A stretch of 15,898 nucleotides of DNA from an uncultured Sphingomonadales bacterium (GTDB taxonomy: Bacteria; Pseudomonadota; Alphaproteobacteria; Sphingomonadales; Sphingomonadaceae), in NCBI GenBank assembly GCA_937898535.1, contig CALDKP010000346.1:1-15898 (forward strand). The letters are read 5' to 3'. The position numbers and the translations under genes were made by a program. Shown here piece after piece: positions 1 through 7,733 of this stretch (position 1 is its first letter; each line of letters starts with the position of its first letter). The notes beneath the pieces were generated by a model. The model had not been told where the DNA came from and did no database searches. It worked only from the letters and a program-made list of their open reading frames with translations.

Positions 1-84
1 AGCCATCTCGCCGGAGAGTTCTCGACATGAGCTCGAGCTACCCCAACAAGCGTCGGCCCTCCGGCCCCCCCGCAATCTGGGCCA
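1..84. other. Unassigned left-end sequence, probable chimeric join
   Basis: The marC reading frame matches its family from its start at 232 down to about position 85 and then changes abruptly to sequence unlike any MarC protein, ending at a stop at 38-40. The first ~84 bases contain C- and G-rich runs. One minus-strand frame and one plus-strand frame stay open across them, but I recognise no protein. The break together with the mosaic right end suggests a misassembled contig end. A real truncation of marC cannot be excluded. Confidence 0.5.
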
Positions 85-232
85 CCGACGCGACGATGAC
101 CGCGCGAAACGCCATATTGCGGCGCTGCGCGGCATTTGCACCTTTGGTCAGGCTTGCGTAAATTGGCGCGCATCCCGGAGGATCGATCACCACGAAAAAT
201 GTGATGAAGGCCGAGAGGAACAGGTCAATCAT
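38..232 (-). CDS. marC: MarC-family membrane protein, N-terminal fragment
   Basis: Only the first ~49 residues look genuine. They carry a hydrophobic first membrane segment, the family-typical FFVVIDPPGCAPIY stretch and a short polar loop leading into a second membrane helix. MarC/YchE proteins are about 200-residue, six-helix inner-membrane proteins of uncertain transport function; the old link to multiple antibiotic resistance is not supported. The remaining ~15 codons to the stop do not match the family. The ATG overlaps the TGA of the upstream lipoprotein gene (ATGA, 229-232), so translation is probably coupled and this is the last visible gene of the minus-strand operon. Family assignment is good; the 3' end is not the native one. 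Confidence 0.75.
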   Translation of the reverse strand: MIDLFLSAFITFFVVIDPPGCAPIYASLTKGANAAQRRNMAFRAVIVASVAQIAGGPEGRRLLG

Positions 233-915
233 AACGCAGCAGCCACCTGATCATTAATCACGGTCTCTGCAGCTTCACCGTTCCACAATTTGATTTCAAT
301 GGTCCGCGCGCCATTTGGCTGCACTACCCAAAGATAGCTTAGTGACTGATCCCGCGCATAACCGATTTTCATTTTCGCGCCCTCGGGTGGCGTCGCCAGC
401 ATTGCGGGCGCACGGCCCTTGCAGCTCGCAACCTTGGTCTCAATCATTTCCTTCGGCATGCGCGGCGCGGTGAGGGTATCGCCATGATCGAGCACCCATT
501 TCCATTCGCCATCGCCGCGATTGTTCGTTTCGACAAATTCCCACACGGTGGTGAAATAGCCAGTCGAGCCATCGGGCCGCTGCCATGCACCTGTCGTGAC
601 GCCGGTTTTGCCGTCGCAGGACATGAATGCCTTATGCGGTTGCCACTTCACCGATGCCACCGGATCAGCCTTGCCCTTTAACCATTCGGACGCGGCCACA
701 GGTTGCGGCACAAACATCACCGCATCCTTTGCAGCCGTTTCGCGAAATGCCGTCCACTGGCCCTTTTGTTGGGCAAGCTGGTTAAACCCAATTTCCGCAG
801 CGATAATCGCACTTGGATTGGCAATCTTTGCTTGGAAACCGCGAAATTCTGGACTCGGGCCAGAGGCGCAACCCGTCAACGCCGCAACAAGTATCAGGGC
901 GAAAACGGGTTTCAT
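229..915 (-). CDS. NTF2/SnoaL-like lipoprotein of unknown role
   Basis: This 228-residue protein starts with a lipoprotein signal peptide: Lys2, a hydrophobic stretch, then the lipobox LTGC with the lipidated Cys at residue 16. The mature part begins with an AIIAAEIGFNQLAQQKG-type helix and continues with a damaged-cone pattern (phenylalanine and tryptophan rich strands, residues ~50-150). This resembles the DUF4440/SnoaL-like NTF2 fold. Two Cys residues in the mature part could pair in the periplasm. I chose the ATG at 915 because it gives the signal peptide directly and lies 4 bases after the folD stop, with a GGAAGG ribosome site upstream. The longer frame from 993 would run into folD. The gene sits between folD and marC with coupled spacing. 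No catalytic motif is evident, so I assign no function. Confidence 0.7.
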   Translation of the reverse strand: MKPVFALILVAALTGCASGPSPEFRGFQAKIANPSAIIAAEIGFNQLAQQKGQWTAFRETAAKDAVMFVPQPVAASEWLKGKADPVASVKWQPHKAFMSCDGKTGVTTGAWQRPDGSTGYFTTVWEFVETNNRGDGEWKWVLDHGDTLTAPRMPKEMIETKVASCKGRAPAMLATPPEGAKMKIGYARDQSLSYLWVVQPNGARTIEIKLWNGEAAETVINDQVAAAL

Positions 916-919
916 GGCG

Positions 920-1816
920 TCATATACCTTCCGGTACAGTGATCCCTGCACGACGATGCGCGGCGACCAGAGTGTTGCGCAACAAGCACGCAATAGTCAT
1001 GGGGCCAACACCGCCTGGCACAGGTGTGATTGCACCAGCATGACGGAGGGCATCATCAAAGGCAACGTCGCCGACCAGCCGGCCCTTGCTTTGCCCATCA
1101 GCGGGCGCAAGGCGGTTGATGCCGACATCGATGACCACCGCGCCCGGTTTCAACCAGTCGCCGGTCACCATTTCAGCGCGGCCGACGGCTGCTACAACAA
1201 TATCCGCGCGCCGCACCACATCGGGCAAATCCTGCGTGCGGCTATGCGCGACGGTGACGGTGCAATTTTCAGCGAGCAACAATTGCGCCATTGGTTTGCC
1301 AACAATGTTGGAACGTCCAATCACCACGGCATTCTTACCGGACAAATCGCCCATATGGTCTTTTAAGAGCATGAGACAGCCGAGCGGCGTGCAGGGCACA
1401 AAAGCATCCTCACCCACCGCAAGCCGCCCTGCATTGACCACATGGAACCCGTCCACATCCTTGGCAGGATCAATCGCGGCAATGACCGCCTTGTCATCCA
1501 TATGCGCTGGCAAGGGCAGCTGAACCAATATGCCATCAACAGCGGGATCGGCATTGAGTGTTTCCACCAATGCGATCAGTTCATCCTGCAAAACCGAAGC
1601 CGACAACTTATGTTCAAAGCTTTCCATTCCCGCTTCGACCGTCGCCTTTTTCTTGGACCCGACATAGACTTGGCTTGCAGGGTCTTCACCCACCAGCACA
1701 ACCGCGAGCCCCGGTCTTCTGCCTGTTTTGGTTACAAAAGCAGGGACTACGGCTGCGATCCGTTGGCGCAAATCGGCTGCAAAGGCTTTGCCATCAATGA
1801 TCATGGCTGTGCTCAC
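920..1816 (-). CDS. folD: Bifunctional methylenetetrahydrofolate dehydrogenase/cyclohydrolase FolD
   Basis: FolD converts 5,10-methylene-THF to 5,10-methenyl-THF with NADP and then hydrolyses it to 10-formyl-THF, supplying one-carbon units for purines and initiator formyl-Met-tRNA. At 298 residues it has family length. The N-terminal catalytic domain shows Tyr51 and Lys55 in the YVGSK motif and the substrate-loop motif VQLPLP. The Rossmann domain carries GRSNIVGKP at residues 167-175, and the C-terminal GGVGPMTIACLLRNT signature is intact. The start is GTG at 1816, overlapping the yggT stop as GTGA, which fits translational coupling. An ATG four codons downstream (1804) is the alternative. 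The lipoprotein gene follows after only 4 bases. Confidence 0.96.
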   Translation of the reverse strand: MSTAMIIDGKAFAADLRQRIAAVVPAFVTKTGRRPGLAVVLVGEDPASQVYVGSKKKATVEAGMESFEHKLSASVLQDELIALVETLNADPAVDGILVQLPLPAHMDDKAVIAAIDPAKDVDGFHVVNAGRLAVGEDAFVPCTPLGCLMLLKDHMGDLSGKNAVVIGRSNIVGKPMAQLLLAENCTVTVAHSRTQDLPDVVRRADIVVAAVGRAEMVTGDWLKPGAVVIDVGINRLAPADGQSKGRLVGDVAFDDALRHAGAITPVPGGVGPMTIACLLRNTLVAAHRRAGITVPEGI

Positions 1817-2115
1817 ATGCCCGCCATTGAGATATCATTGGCAAGGCCCACCAAGAGCATCTGAAGAATGCGCAGCCCGATCAGCAACACCATCGGCGAA
1901 AAATCAATCATGCCCGTGTCAGGCAGGATTTTGCGGATAGGCTTTAAAAACGGGTCAAGAATGACATTCAGCGCTTGCCAGATCGACGCGACAATATTGT
2001 TCGAAAGGCTGACGACGTTAAAGGCGATGAGCAGGCTCAAAATGAACTGAACGATGACCACCGTCGACAGGATCGACATCAGATAGCCAATAATGGAAAT
2101 GAGCGCGAGAAGCAT
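1813..2115 (-). CDS. yggT: YggT-family integral membrane protein
   Basis: This small membrane protein of 100 residues has a long hydrophobic N-terminal segment (residues ~2-35) and a second one near the C terminus (~75-93). Between them is the family-typical stretch DPFLKPIRKILPDTG followed by DFSP. YggT proteins are inner-membrane proteins of unclear function, tentatively linked to cell division, osmotic response or membrane-protein topology in other bacteria. The usual YggU/DUF167 neighbour is absent; folD follows directly through a GTGA overlap. The start at 2115 has only a weak ribosome site (CCGGAGAATTTC just upstream). The 82 bases between this gene and argB show no convincing terminator, so it may be read through from argB. 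Confidence 0.88.
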   Translation of the reverse strand: MLLALISIIGYLMSILSTVVIVQFILSLLIAFNVVSLSNNIVASIWQALNVILDPFLKPIRKILPDTGMIDFSPMVLLIGLRILQMLLVGLANDISMAGM

Positions 2116-2197
2116 GAAATTCTCCGGATAAGTCTAGCCTGAGCGATTAGCCGAGCCAAGGCGCTGTATCAACACCCTAAAACAGCAAAAGCCGATA

Positions 2198-3088
2198 TCA
2201 CTTATGAATAAGCGTGCCCGCGCCCTTCACGGTGAACATTTCGATCAACATCGCGTGGCTGGTGCGCCCGTCGAGGATGACCGCTGCGTCCACGCCCGAT
2301 TCCACCGCATCAACGCAGGTCTGGATTTTGGGAATCATGCCGCCGCTAATCGTGCCGTCGCTTTGCAGCTTGGCGATCGCCGCAGGATCCAGATCGGTCA
2401 GCAGCGCGCCCGATTTGTCGAGCACGCCTGCAACATCGGTCAACAGGAACAACCGCGATGCGCCAAGTGCACTCGCCACTGCGCCCGCCATCGTGTCGGC
2501 GTTGATATTGTAAGTATGCCCGTCTGCGCCCACGCCAATGGGCGCAATAACCGGAATCATACCCGCGGCGCTGATCGTATCAATGACGCTGCGGTCGACC
2601 ATCGTCGGTTCGCCGACAAAACCCAAATCGATATTGCGTTCGATATGGCTGTCTGGGTCTTTCTGCGTCCGCTGAACCTTCGTCGCGGTAACAAAGCCGC
2701 CGTCTTTGCCCGAAATGCCAAGCGCTTTACCACCAGCGGCGTTGATCCAGCCGACCAGTTCTTTGTTGATCGCGCCCGAAAGCACCATTTCGGCGATCTT
2801 CGCCGTTTCAGCATCGGTGACACGCAAACCATCGACAAACTGGCTTTCGACGCCCAATTTCTTGAGCATGGCACCGATTTGCGGGCCGCCGCCATGAACG
2901 ACGACGGGGTTAATGCCGACGGCTTTTAAAAGCACGACATCGTCGGCGAAATCGCGCGCCAGACCAGCATCGCCCATCGCATGGCCGCCATATTTTACGA
3001 CAAATGTCTTGCCCGCGTAACGCTGCAAATAAGGCAAGGCCTCGGTAAGCGTTTCTGCTTTGGCTAGGTTGGCGGGGTTAATGGTCAT
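2198..3088 (-). CDS. argB: Acetylglutamate kinase ArgB
   Basis: ArgB phosphorylates N-acetyl-L-glutamate with ATP, the second and usually controlled step of arginine synthesis in the cytoplasm. The 296 residues contain the amino-acid kinase fold. They show the VVKYGGHAMGD phosphate-binding loop (residues ~30-40), VVHGGGPQIG, the substrate segment with LRVTDAET, the INADTMAGAVA motif and the ILDGRTSHAMLIEMF C-terminal part. The N-terminal extension of about 28 residues (a predicted helix before the core) and the C-terminal GAGTLI are traits of arginine-inhibited hexameric enzymes. I infer feedback inhibition from this. The ATG at 3088 overlaps the stop of the upstream transporter gene (ATGA), so the two are likely co-translated. 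Confidence 0.96.
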   Translation of the reverse strand: MTINPANLAKAETLTEALPYLQRYAGKTFVVKYGGHAMGDAGLARDFADDVVLLKAVGINPVVVHGGGPQIGAMLKKLGVESQFVDGLRVTDAETAKIAEMVLSGAINKELVGWINAAGGKALGISGKDGGFVTATKVQRTQKDPDSHIERNIDLGFVGEPTMVDRSVIDTISAAGMIPVIAPIGVGADGHTYNINADTMAGAVASALGASRLFLLTDVAGVLDKSGALLTDLDPAAIAKLQSDGTISGGMIPKIQTCVDAVESGVDAAVILDGRTSHAMLIEMFTVKGAGTLIHK

Positions 3089-3747
3089 GCTGCACCTTCA
3101 GCATCAAGCTTGCGGCCGATACGGACGACCAGGGCAATGACCAGTGGCACCATGACCGCCGACAGGACAATCTTGGCAATCATCTGCCCAACCATCAGAT
3201 CGGCGATAGGGCGCACGCCATAGAAGGACACGGTGATGAAGATCAGCGTGTCGACAATCTGCGACAAGGCAGCGGCGACAAAACCACGAACCGCAAGAAA
3301 CTTGCCCGACGTGCCCTTAAGCCGCGCAAATAACCAGACGTTCAACGAAACCGATACGCCATAAGCGAGGATGCCTGCTGCCATCATCCGCCCGCTTTGG
3401 CCGACAATGACCGGAAAGGCTTCTTTGGCTGGTTCATACATTCCGGGATCGGTTGGCAACTGAAGAACGAAATAGGAAAGCCCGATTGCGATGAACAAGG
3501 GCACAAAACCATAGCGAACCAAACGGTCAGCGATGGCGCGTCCATGCATTTCGGCAATGGCGCTTGATACCGCGATCAATGTCAGAAACGGGAAAATACC
3601 CGCCTCAACGGCCAGCGGCCCAATCGCAACCTGCTTTGCGCCCAAAAATCCGCCCAAGGGGACCATGCCGCCATAGAAGATCGCAAAAACAAACAAGGAG
3701 CGCGGAATGGCGCTTAATGATACGCCGGATGTGGTCTGGTCAGTCAT
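3085..3747 (-). CDS. yhhQ: Queuosine precursor transporter, YhhQ/VUT family
   Basis: This 220-residue protein has about six membrane segments. Recognisable family features are the early LGAKQVAI stretch, conserved acidic residues in the loop IAEMHGR, and the late GFVAAALSQIVDTLIFITV helix with its Asp and Gln. YhhQ proteins take up preQ0/preQ1 or queuine for making the modified tRNA base queuosine; the family is also called VUT. It is the first gene of the minus-strand run and overlaps argB by 4 bases. No clear Shine-Dalgarno sequence precedes the ATG at 3747 (upstream GTCAGTTTCAC), which may mean a leaderless or structured start. Family assignment is firm; the exact substrate is inferred. 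Confidence 0.88.
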   Translation of the reverse strand: MTDQTTSGVSLSAIPRSLFVFAIFYGGMVPLGGFLGAKQVAIGPLAVEAGIFPFLTLIAVSSAIAEMHGRAIADRLVRYGFVPLFIAIGLSYFVLQLPTDPGMYEPAKEAFPVIVGQSGRMMAAGILAYGVSVSLNVWLFARLKGTSGKFLAVRGFVAAALSQIVDTLIFITVSFYGVRPIADLMVGQMIAKIVLSAVMVPLVIALVVRIGRKLDAEGAA

Positions 3748-3833
3748 GTGAAACTGACTAGCGTCTAATTTTATTGGCGCAAGGCCAACGATGGCGCTAG
3801 GTATCGCGCCAATATATCGGGGGTCGGGACGTT
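3748..3833. promoter_or_regulatory. Divergent promoter region between yhhQ and nupC
   Basis: These 86 bases must contain the start signals of two divergent transporter genes. The nupC side has a purine-rich CGGGGGTCGGGA before its ATG that could serve as a weak ribosome site. The yhhQ side has an AT-rich AATAAAATTAG (minus strand) that could be a -10 region, but I see no matching -35. Most of the region is occupied by nested inverted repeats listed separately. Confidence 0.55.
3772..3814. repeat. Nested inverted repeats (9-bp arms) in divergent region
   Basis: TATTGGCGC at 3772-3780 is the exact inverse of GCGCCAATA at 3806-3814. Inside, TTGGC (3774-3778) can pair with GCCAA (3784-3788), and TGGCGC (3792-3797) with GCGCCA (3806-3811). 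The two small hairpins and the single long one cannot form together because they share arms. This could be a set of operator half-sites or, in RNA from either gene, a switchable leader. No function is shown by sequence alone. Confidence 0.6.
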
Positions 3834-5099
3834 ATGCATATTTTATTGAGCCTTGCAGGGATGATCGTCATTCTCGCGATCGCCATTTCCCTCTCGTCAA
3901 ACTGGCGCGCCATCAAGTTCCGCGTGGTTGGCGCAGCCTTTGCCTTGCAGGCCAGCGTCGCTGCCCTTGTTCTATACACCTCATGGGGTAAGGTCGCGCT
4001 CAATGCCGCGTCTACCGGCGTTTCGAACCTGCTCGGCTATTCAGCGAAGGGCACGCAATTTATTTTTGGCCCGCTCGCCTCTCCCGAAATCGGGGGCAAC
4101 AGCTTTGCGATTGCTGCGCTTCCCGTCATTATCTTCTTCGCTTCGCTCATTTCGATCCTCTATTATTTGGGCATCATGCAATATGTCATCCGCTGGATCG
4201 GTGGCGGTTTGCAAAAGATTACCGGCATTTCAAAAGTCGAAAGCCTTTGTGCTGCCGCCAATATTTTCGTGGGCCAGTCGGAATCACCACTGGTTATTCG
4301 TCCCTATCTTGCCAATTTGAAACCCGAACAGCTTTTCTGCGTCATGACCGTTGGTATGGCGGGCGTCGCCGGCACCATATTGGCCGCTTATGCATCCATG
4401 GGTATCCGCATTGATTATTTGCTCGCAGCAGCATTCATGTCCGCACCGGGCGGCATCCTGATGGCCAAGCTGATGATGCCCGATGTACCAGCGGTGGTGC
4501 TTGCCGAGGGCGATCCTGCGCTGGCGAACCCGCACCCTGATGATGAACCGGTCATGGTCCATGATGATGGCGAAGAAAAACCCGCCAATATCATCATGGC
4601 CGCTGCGCAGGGTGCACAAACCGGCGTTAAGCTGGCAGTCGCGGTCGGCGCGATGGTCCTGGCTTTCGTCGCCTTGGTCGCGCTGGCCAATGGCATTTTG
4701 GGCGGCATCGGCGGCTGGTTTGGTCAGCCTGACCTGAGTTTCCAACAAATTGTCGGCTATGCCTTTGCACCCGTCATGTTCCTTTTGGGCGTGCCGTGGC
4801 ATGAAGCGATTCAGGCTGGCGGCTTGTTCGGCACCAAAATCGTGCTGAACGAATTCGTCGCCTTCATTGATTTGGGCGCGCTGAAAGAATTGTCTGCACC
4901 GACTGTCGGTATCGTCACCTTCGCTTTGTGCGGATTTGCCAATTTCAGCTCGATTGCCATTCAAATGGCCGTGACGGGAAGCCTTGCGCCAAACCAGCGG
5001 CCCATGATTGCCAAGCTGGGTGTGAAAGCACTCGCCGCCGGGTCGCTATCGAACCTGATGAGCGCGGCGCTGGCTGGTTTGTTCCTGTCTTTGGGCTAA
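3834..5099 (+). CDS. nupC: Concentrative nucleoside transporter, NupC/CNT family
   Basis: This 421-residue inner-membrane protein imports nucleosides by ion symport (Na+ or H+). The CNT signatures are present: GQSESP at residues 147-152 (the hairpin that contacts the base through Gln148, Ser149 and Glu150), NEF with Glu340, and NFSS with Asn370 and Ser373, which line up with the ribose-binding Glu, Asn and Ser of the Vibrio cholerae transporter. The APGGILMAK helix is also family-typical. An acidic loop around residues 220-245, with several Asp, Glu and Pro, separates the N- and C-terminal halves. It is transcribed alone, divergent from yhhQ. Its TAA is immediately followed by the complementary stop of mutS. 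Which nucleosides it takes cannot be read from sequence. Confidence 0.93.
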   Translation: MHILLSLAGMIVILAIAISLSSNWRAIKFRVVGAAFALQASVAALVLYTSWGKVALNAASTGVSNLLGYSAKGTQFIFGPLASPEIGGNSFAIAALPVIIFFASLISILYYLGIMQYVIRWIGGGLQKITGISKVESLCAAANIFVGQSESPLVIRPYLANLKPEQLFCVMTVGMAGVAGTILAAYASMGIRIDYLLAAAFMSAPGGILMAKLMMPDVPAVVLAEGDPALANPHPDDEPVMVHDDGEEKPANIIMAAAQGAQTGVKLAVAVGAMVLAFVALVALANGILGGIGGWFGQPDLSFQQIVGYAFAPVMFLLGVPWHEAIQAGGLFGTKIVLNEFVAFIDLGALKELSAPTVGIVTFALCGFANFSSIAIQMAVTGSLAPNQRPMIAKLGVKALAAGSLSNLMSAALAGLFLSLG

Positions 5100-7733
5100 T
5101 CAATTTTCGCCAGCCGCCCGCTTTAATTCATAGAGCAAATCAAGCGCGGCGCGCGGGCTAAGTGCGTCGATATCAAGGCCAGTTAGCTTTTCACGCAAGG
5201 CATCAACCTTGGCCTCGGCGGCGTCGAGCGCGGCGCTGAACAATGGTAGGTCACCCAGACCCGCAGCCAAGCCACCTGTTTCCGCGCGCCCTTTTTCGAG
5301 TTTCTCCAGCACGGTCTTTGCCCGCGACACGACTTGCGGCGGAAGCCCAGCAAGCTTTGCCACTGCGATCCCGTAACTGCGGTCGGCGGGGCCATCGCCA
5401 AGCTCGTGGAGCAAGACAAGGTCGCCCTTATACTCCTTTGCGCGCACATGGTGCAGCGACAGCGCGTCAAGGCTGTCCGACAGCCGGGTCAGTTCGTGAT
5501 AGTGGGTGGCGAACAGGCAGCGGCAGCGATTGGTTTCGTGAATGCCTTCGACAACCGCCCATGCAATGGCAAGGCCGTCATAGGTCGATGTGCCGCGCCC
5601 AACCTCGTCCAAAATCACAAAGCTGCGTTCGGTTGCCTGCGCAAGAATGGCCGCCGTTTCGACCATTTCGACCATGAAGGTCGACCGACCGCGCGCAAGA
5701 TTATCCGATGCGCCGACGCGGCTGAAAAGGCGGTCAACAAGGCCAAGCTTTGCCGATGTCGCGGGGACATAGCTGCCCGCCTGTGCCAGCAAAACGATCA
5801 ACGCATTTTGCCGCAAGAAGGTGGATTTACCGCCCATATTGGGACCGCTCACCAACCACAGCCGCTTATCGGGCGAAAGCTTGCAATCATTGGCAATGAA
5901 CCGGTCGCCCGATTTGGCGAGTGCGCTTTCGACCACCGGATGTCGCCCGCCTTCGATTTCAAGGCATGGGTGGCTGACAAAAGCGGGGCGGCACCAATTG
6001 CCCTCTGCAGCGCGTTCCGCAAGCGCCGCCGATACATCGATCCGCGCCAAGGCGTCGGCGCTGGCGGCGATTGCATCACGGCGCGAGAGGACAATCGCGG
6101 TCAGTTCTTCCAAATGCGTAGCTTCCGCGGCCAAGGCGTGTCCGCTGGCCTGTGTGATGCGCATGGCCTCTTCATGAAGCTCTGGGGAATTGAAACGGAC
6201 CGCGCCGGCCATCGTTTGCCGGTGCGCAAAGCCTGATCCGGCCGCCATGAGTGCATCGCCATGCTTTGCGGGCACTTCGACAAAATATCCAAGAACAGCA
6301 TTGTGCCGGATCTTGAGCGCAGCCACGCCTGTTGAATCGCGATAGCGCGCTTCCAATTGGGCAATTGCCTGCCGCCCGTCACGGCCAGCCGAACGCAGCA
6401 CATCCAGCGCCGCATCATAGCCTTCGGCGATGTAGCCGCCCTGTGCGGTGTCGGTGGGTGGAGATGTAACAAGCGCACGGCTGAGGACGTCAACCATATG
6501 GCCGTGGCCATCCAACATTGGCAGCAATTGGTCGAGCAATTCGGGGCGGTGGGCCATGGCGCCCAATCGCTCACGCAGATGGCGCGCCGCATCCAACCCA
6601 TCGCGAATTTGTCCCAAGTCACGTGGACTGCCGCGTCCAGCAACGACACGTCCCAATGCGCGGGCGATATCCGGCAATTGCCGCAAAGCAGACCGGACGG
6701 CATCGCGGGTCAACGGCGCGTCATGGAACCACTGCACCAGCGATAAGCGCGCCTCGATGATATTCTGGTCCATCAGCGGCGCAGACAGGTCCGACGCCAG
6801 CTGGCGTGCGCCGGCACCCGTTATCGTGCGGTCAACCTCGGCCAGTAATGATCCAGCGCGCGCGCCTTTATTCGCTGCACTTATTTCAAGGCTATCGCGC
6901 GTTGCTTGGTCAATCAGCAGATGGGCATGCACTTCACGCCGGACAGGCAGTTTGAGGAAGGGCATATTGCCCCGCCCGACATGCGCCAGATAGGCAATGA
7001 GCCCGCCAGCAGCAGCCTGTTCAGCGCGCGTGACCGCACCGATGGCATCCAAGGTCGAAAGGGCGAAATGCTGCTTCAGCAAATCGCCGCCGACTATGCT
7101 TTCAAAGTCAGCGCGCGGACGAATGATTGCGCCTATAAACTGTTGGGCCAAACCATCCGGAACGACAAGTTCGCTTGCCGAAAGCCGTGCAAGTTCCGCT
7201 TCAAGTGCGCTCGCCGCAACGGTGACGAGTTCGAAATAGCCAGTCGAGATATCTGCTGCCGCCAGACCATATTCGTCACCCACCGGCGCGACGGCGACGA
7301 GCATGTTTGACGTCCAGCTGTCCAACAAGCTGTCCTCCGTCAGCGTACCTGCCGTCACGAACCGGACGATGTCGCGCGCCACCAATGTCTTTGAACCGCC
7401 GCGCGCTTTGGCATCTTCGGGGCTTTCGGTTTGCTCCGCAATCGCGACGCGGTGGCCCGCCTTAATCAGCCGCGCCAGATAGCCTTCGGCTGCATGCACC
7501 GGCACACCGCACATCGGAATGGGTCTGCCATCATGTTCGCCGCGCGATGTGAGTGCGATATCCAGCGTTGCAGCGGCCGCGCGCGCATCGTCAAAGAATA
7601 GCTCGAAAAAGTCACCCATGCGGTAGAACAGCAGGCAATCCTCGGCCTTCGCCTTCAGCCCGAGATACTGCACCATCATTGGTGTCGGTCCCGATGTCGC
7701 TTTGCCCGATGTCGCTTTGATTGTCCCCGTCAT
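5100..7733 (-). CDS. mutS: DNA mismatch repair protein MutS
   Basis: MutS recognises base mismatches and small loops and recruits MutL for repair. With the ATG at 7733 it has 877 residues, normal for MutS1. The mismatch-binding domain shows GDFFELFFDDA, with the Phe-x-Glu pair that wedges into the mismatch. The core and clamp follow. The ATPase has Walker A GPNMGGKST (about residues 629-637), Walker B ILDEVGRG (about 706) and the ATHYHEL motif (about 743). The C-terminal helix-turn-helix region is present. The frame remains open upstream to a GTG at 7790, but those 19 codons look atypical and would use up most of the divergent promoter, so I prefer the ATG. A 15-bp tandem duplication lies at codons ~5-14. 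The gene is convergent with nupC with no spacer. Confidence 0.95.
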   Translation of the reverse strand: MTGTIKATSGKATSGPTPMMVQYLGLKAKAEDCLLFYRMGDFFELFFDDARAAAATLDIALTSRGEHDGRPIPMCGVPVHAAEGYLARLIKAGHRVAIAEQTESPEDAKARGGSKTLVARDIVRFVTAGTLTEDSLLDSWTSNMLVAVAPVGDEYGLAAADISTGYFELVTVAASALEAELARLSASELVVPDGLAQQFIGAIIRPRADFESIVGGDLLKQHFALSTLDAIGAVTRAEQAAAGGLIAYLAHVGRGNMPFLKLPVRREVHAHLLIDQATRDSLEISAANKGARAGSLLAEVDRTITGAGARQLASDLSAPLMDQNIIEARLSLVQWFHDAPLTRDAVRSALRQLPDIARALGRVVAGRGSPRDLGQIRDGLDAARHLRERLGAMAHRPELLDQLLPMLDGHGHMVDVLSRALVTSPPTDTAQGGYIAEGYDAALDVLRSAGRDGRQAIAQLEARYRDSTGVAALKIRHNAVLGYFVEVPAKHGDALMAAGSGFAHRQTMAGAVRFNSPELHEEAMRITQASGHALAAEATHLEELTAIVLSRRDAIAASADALARIDVSAALAERAAEGNWCRPAFVSHPCLEIEGGRHPVVESALAKSGDRFIANDCKLSPDKRLWLVSGPNMGGKSTFLRQNALIVLLAQAGSYVPATSAKLGLVDRLFSRVGASDNLARGRSTFMVEMVETAAILAQATERSFVILDEVGRGTSTYDGLAIAWAVVEGIHETNRCRCLFATHYHELTRLSDSLDALSLHHVRAKEYKGDLVLLHELGDGPADRSYGIAVAKLAGLPPQVVSRAKTVLEKLEKGRAETGGLAAGLGDLPLFSAALDAAEAKVDALREKLTGLDIDALSPRAALDLLYELKRAAGEN
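7690..7719. repeat. Perfect 15-bp tandem duplication in the mutS 5' end
   Basis: CCCGATGTCGCTTTG occurs twice head to tail (7690-7704 and 7705-7719). On the mutS strand it encodes KATSG repeated twice in the flexible extension before the mismatch-binding domain. The unit is five codons, so gain or loss of a copy keeps the frame. Confidence 0.95.

Noticed and set aside
596..1366. Long plus-strand open frame opposite folD
   Set aside because: It is antisense to FolD and the lipoprotein, both of which have clear family motifs; its translation resembles nothing.
3748..3833. preQ1 riboswitch upstream of yhhQ
   Set aside because: I could not find the short C-rich loop and A-rich tail expected of the known classes; only generic hairpins are visible.
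5334..6236. 300-codon plus-strand open frame
   Set aside because: It is antisense to the MutS ATPase domain; no family resemblance.
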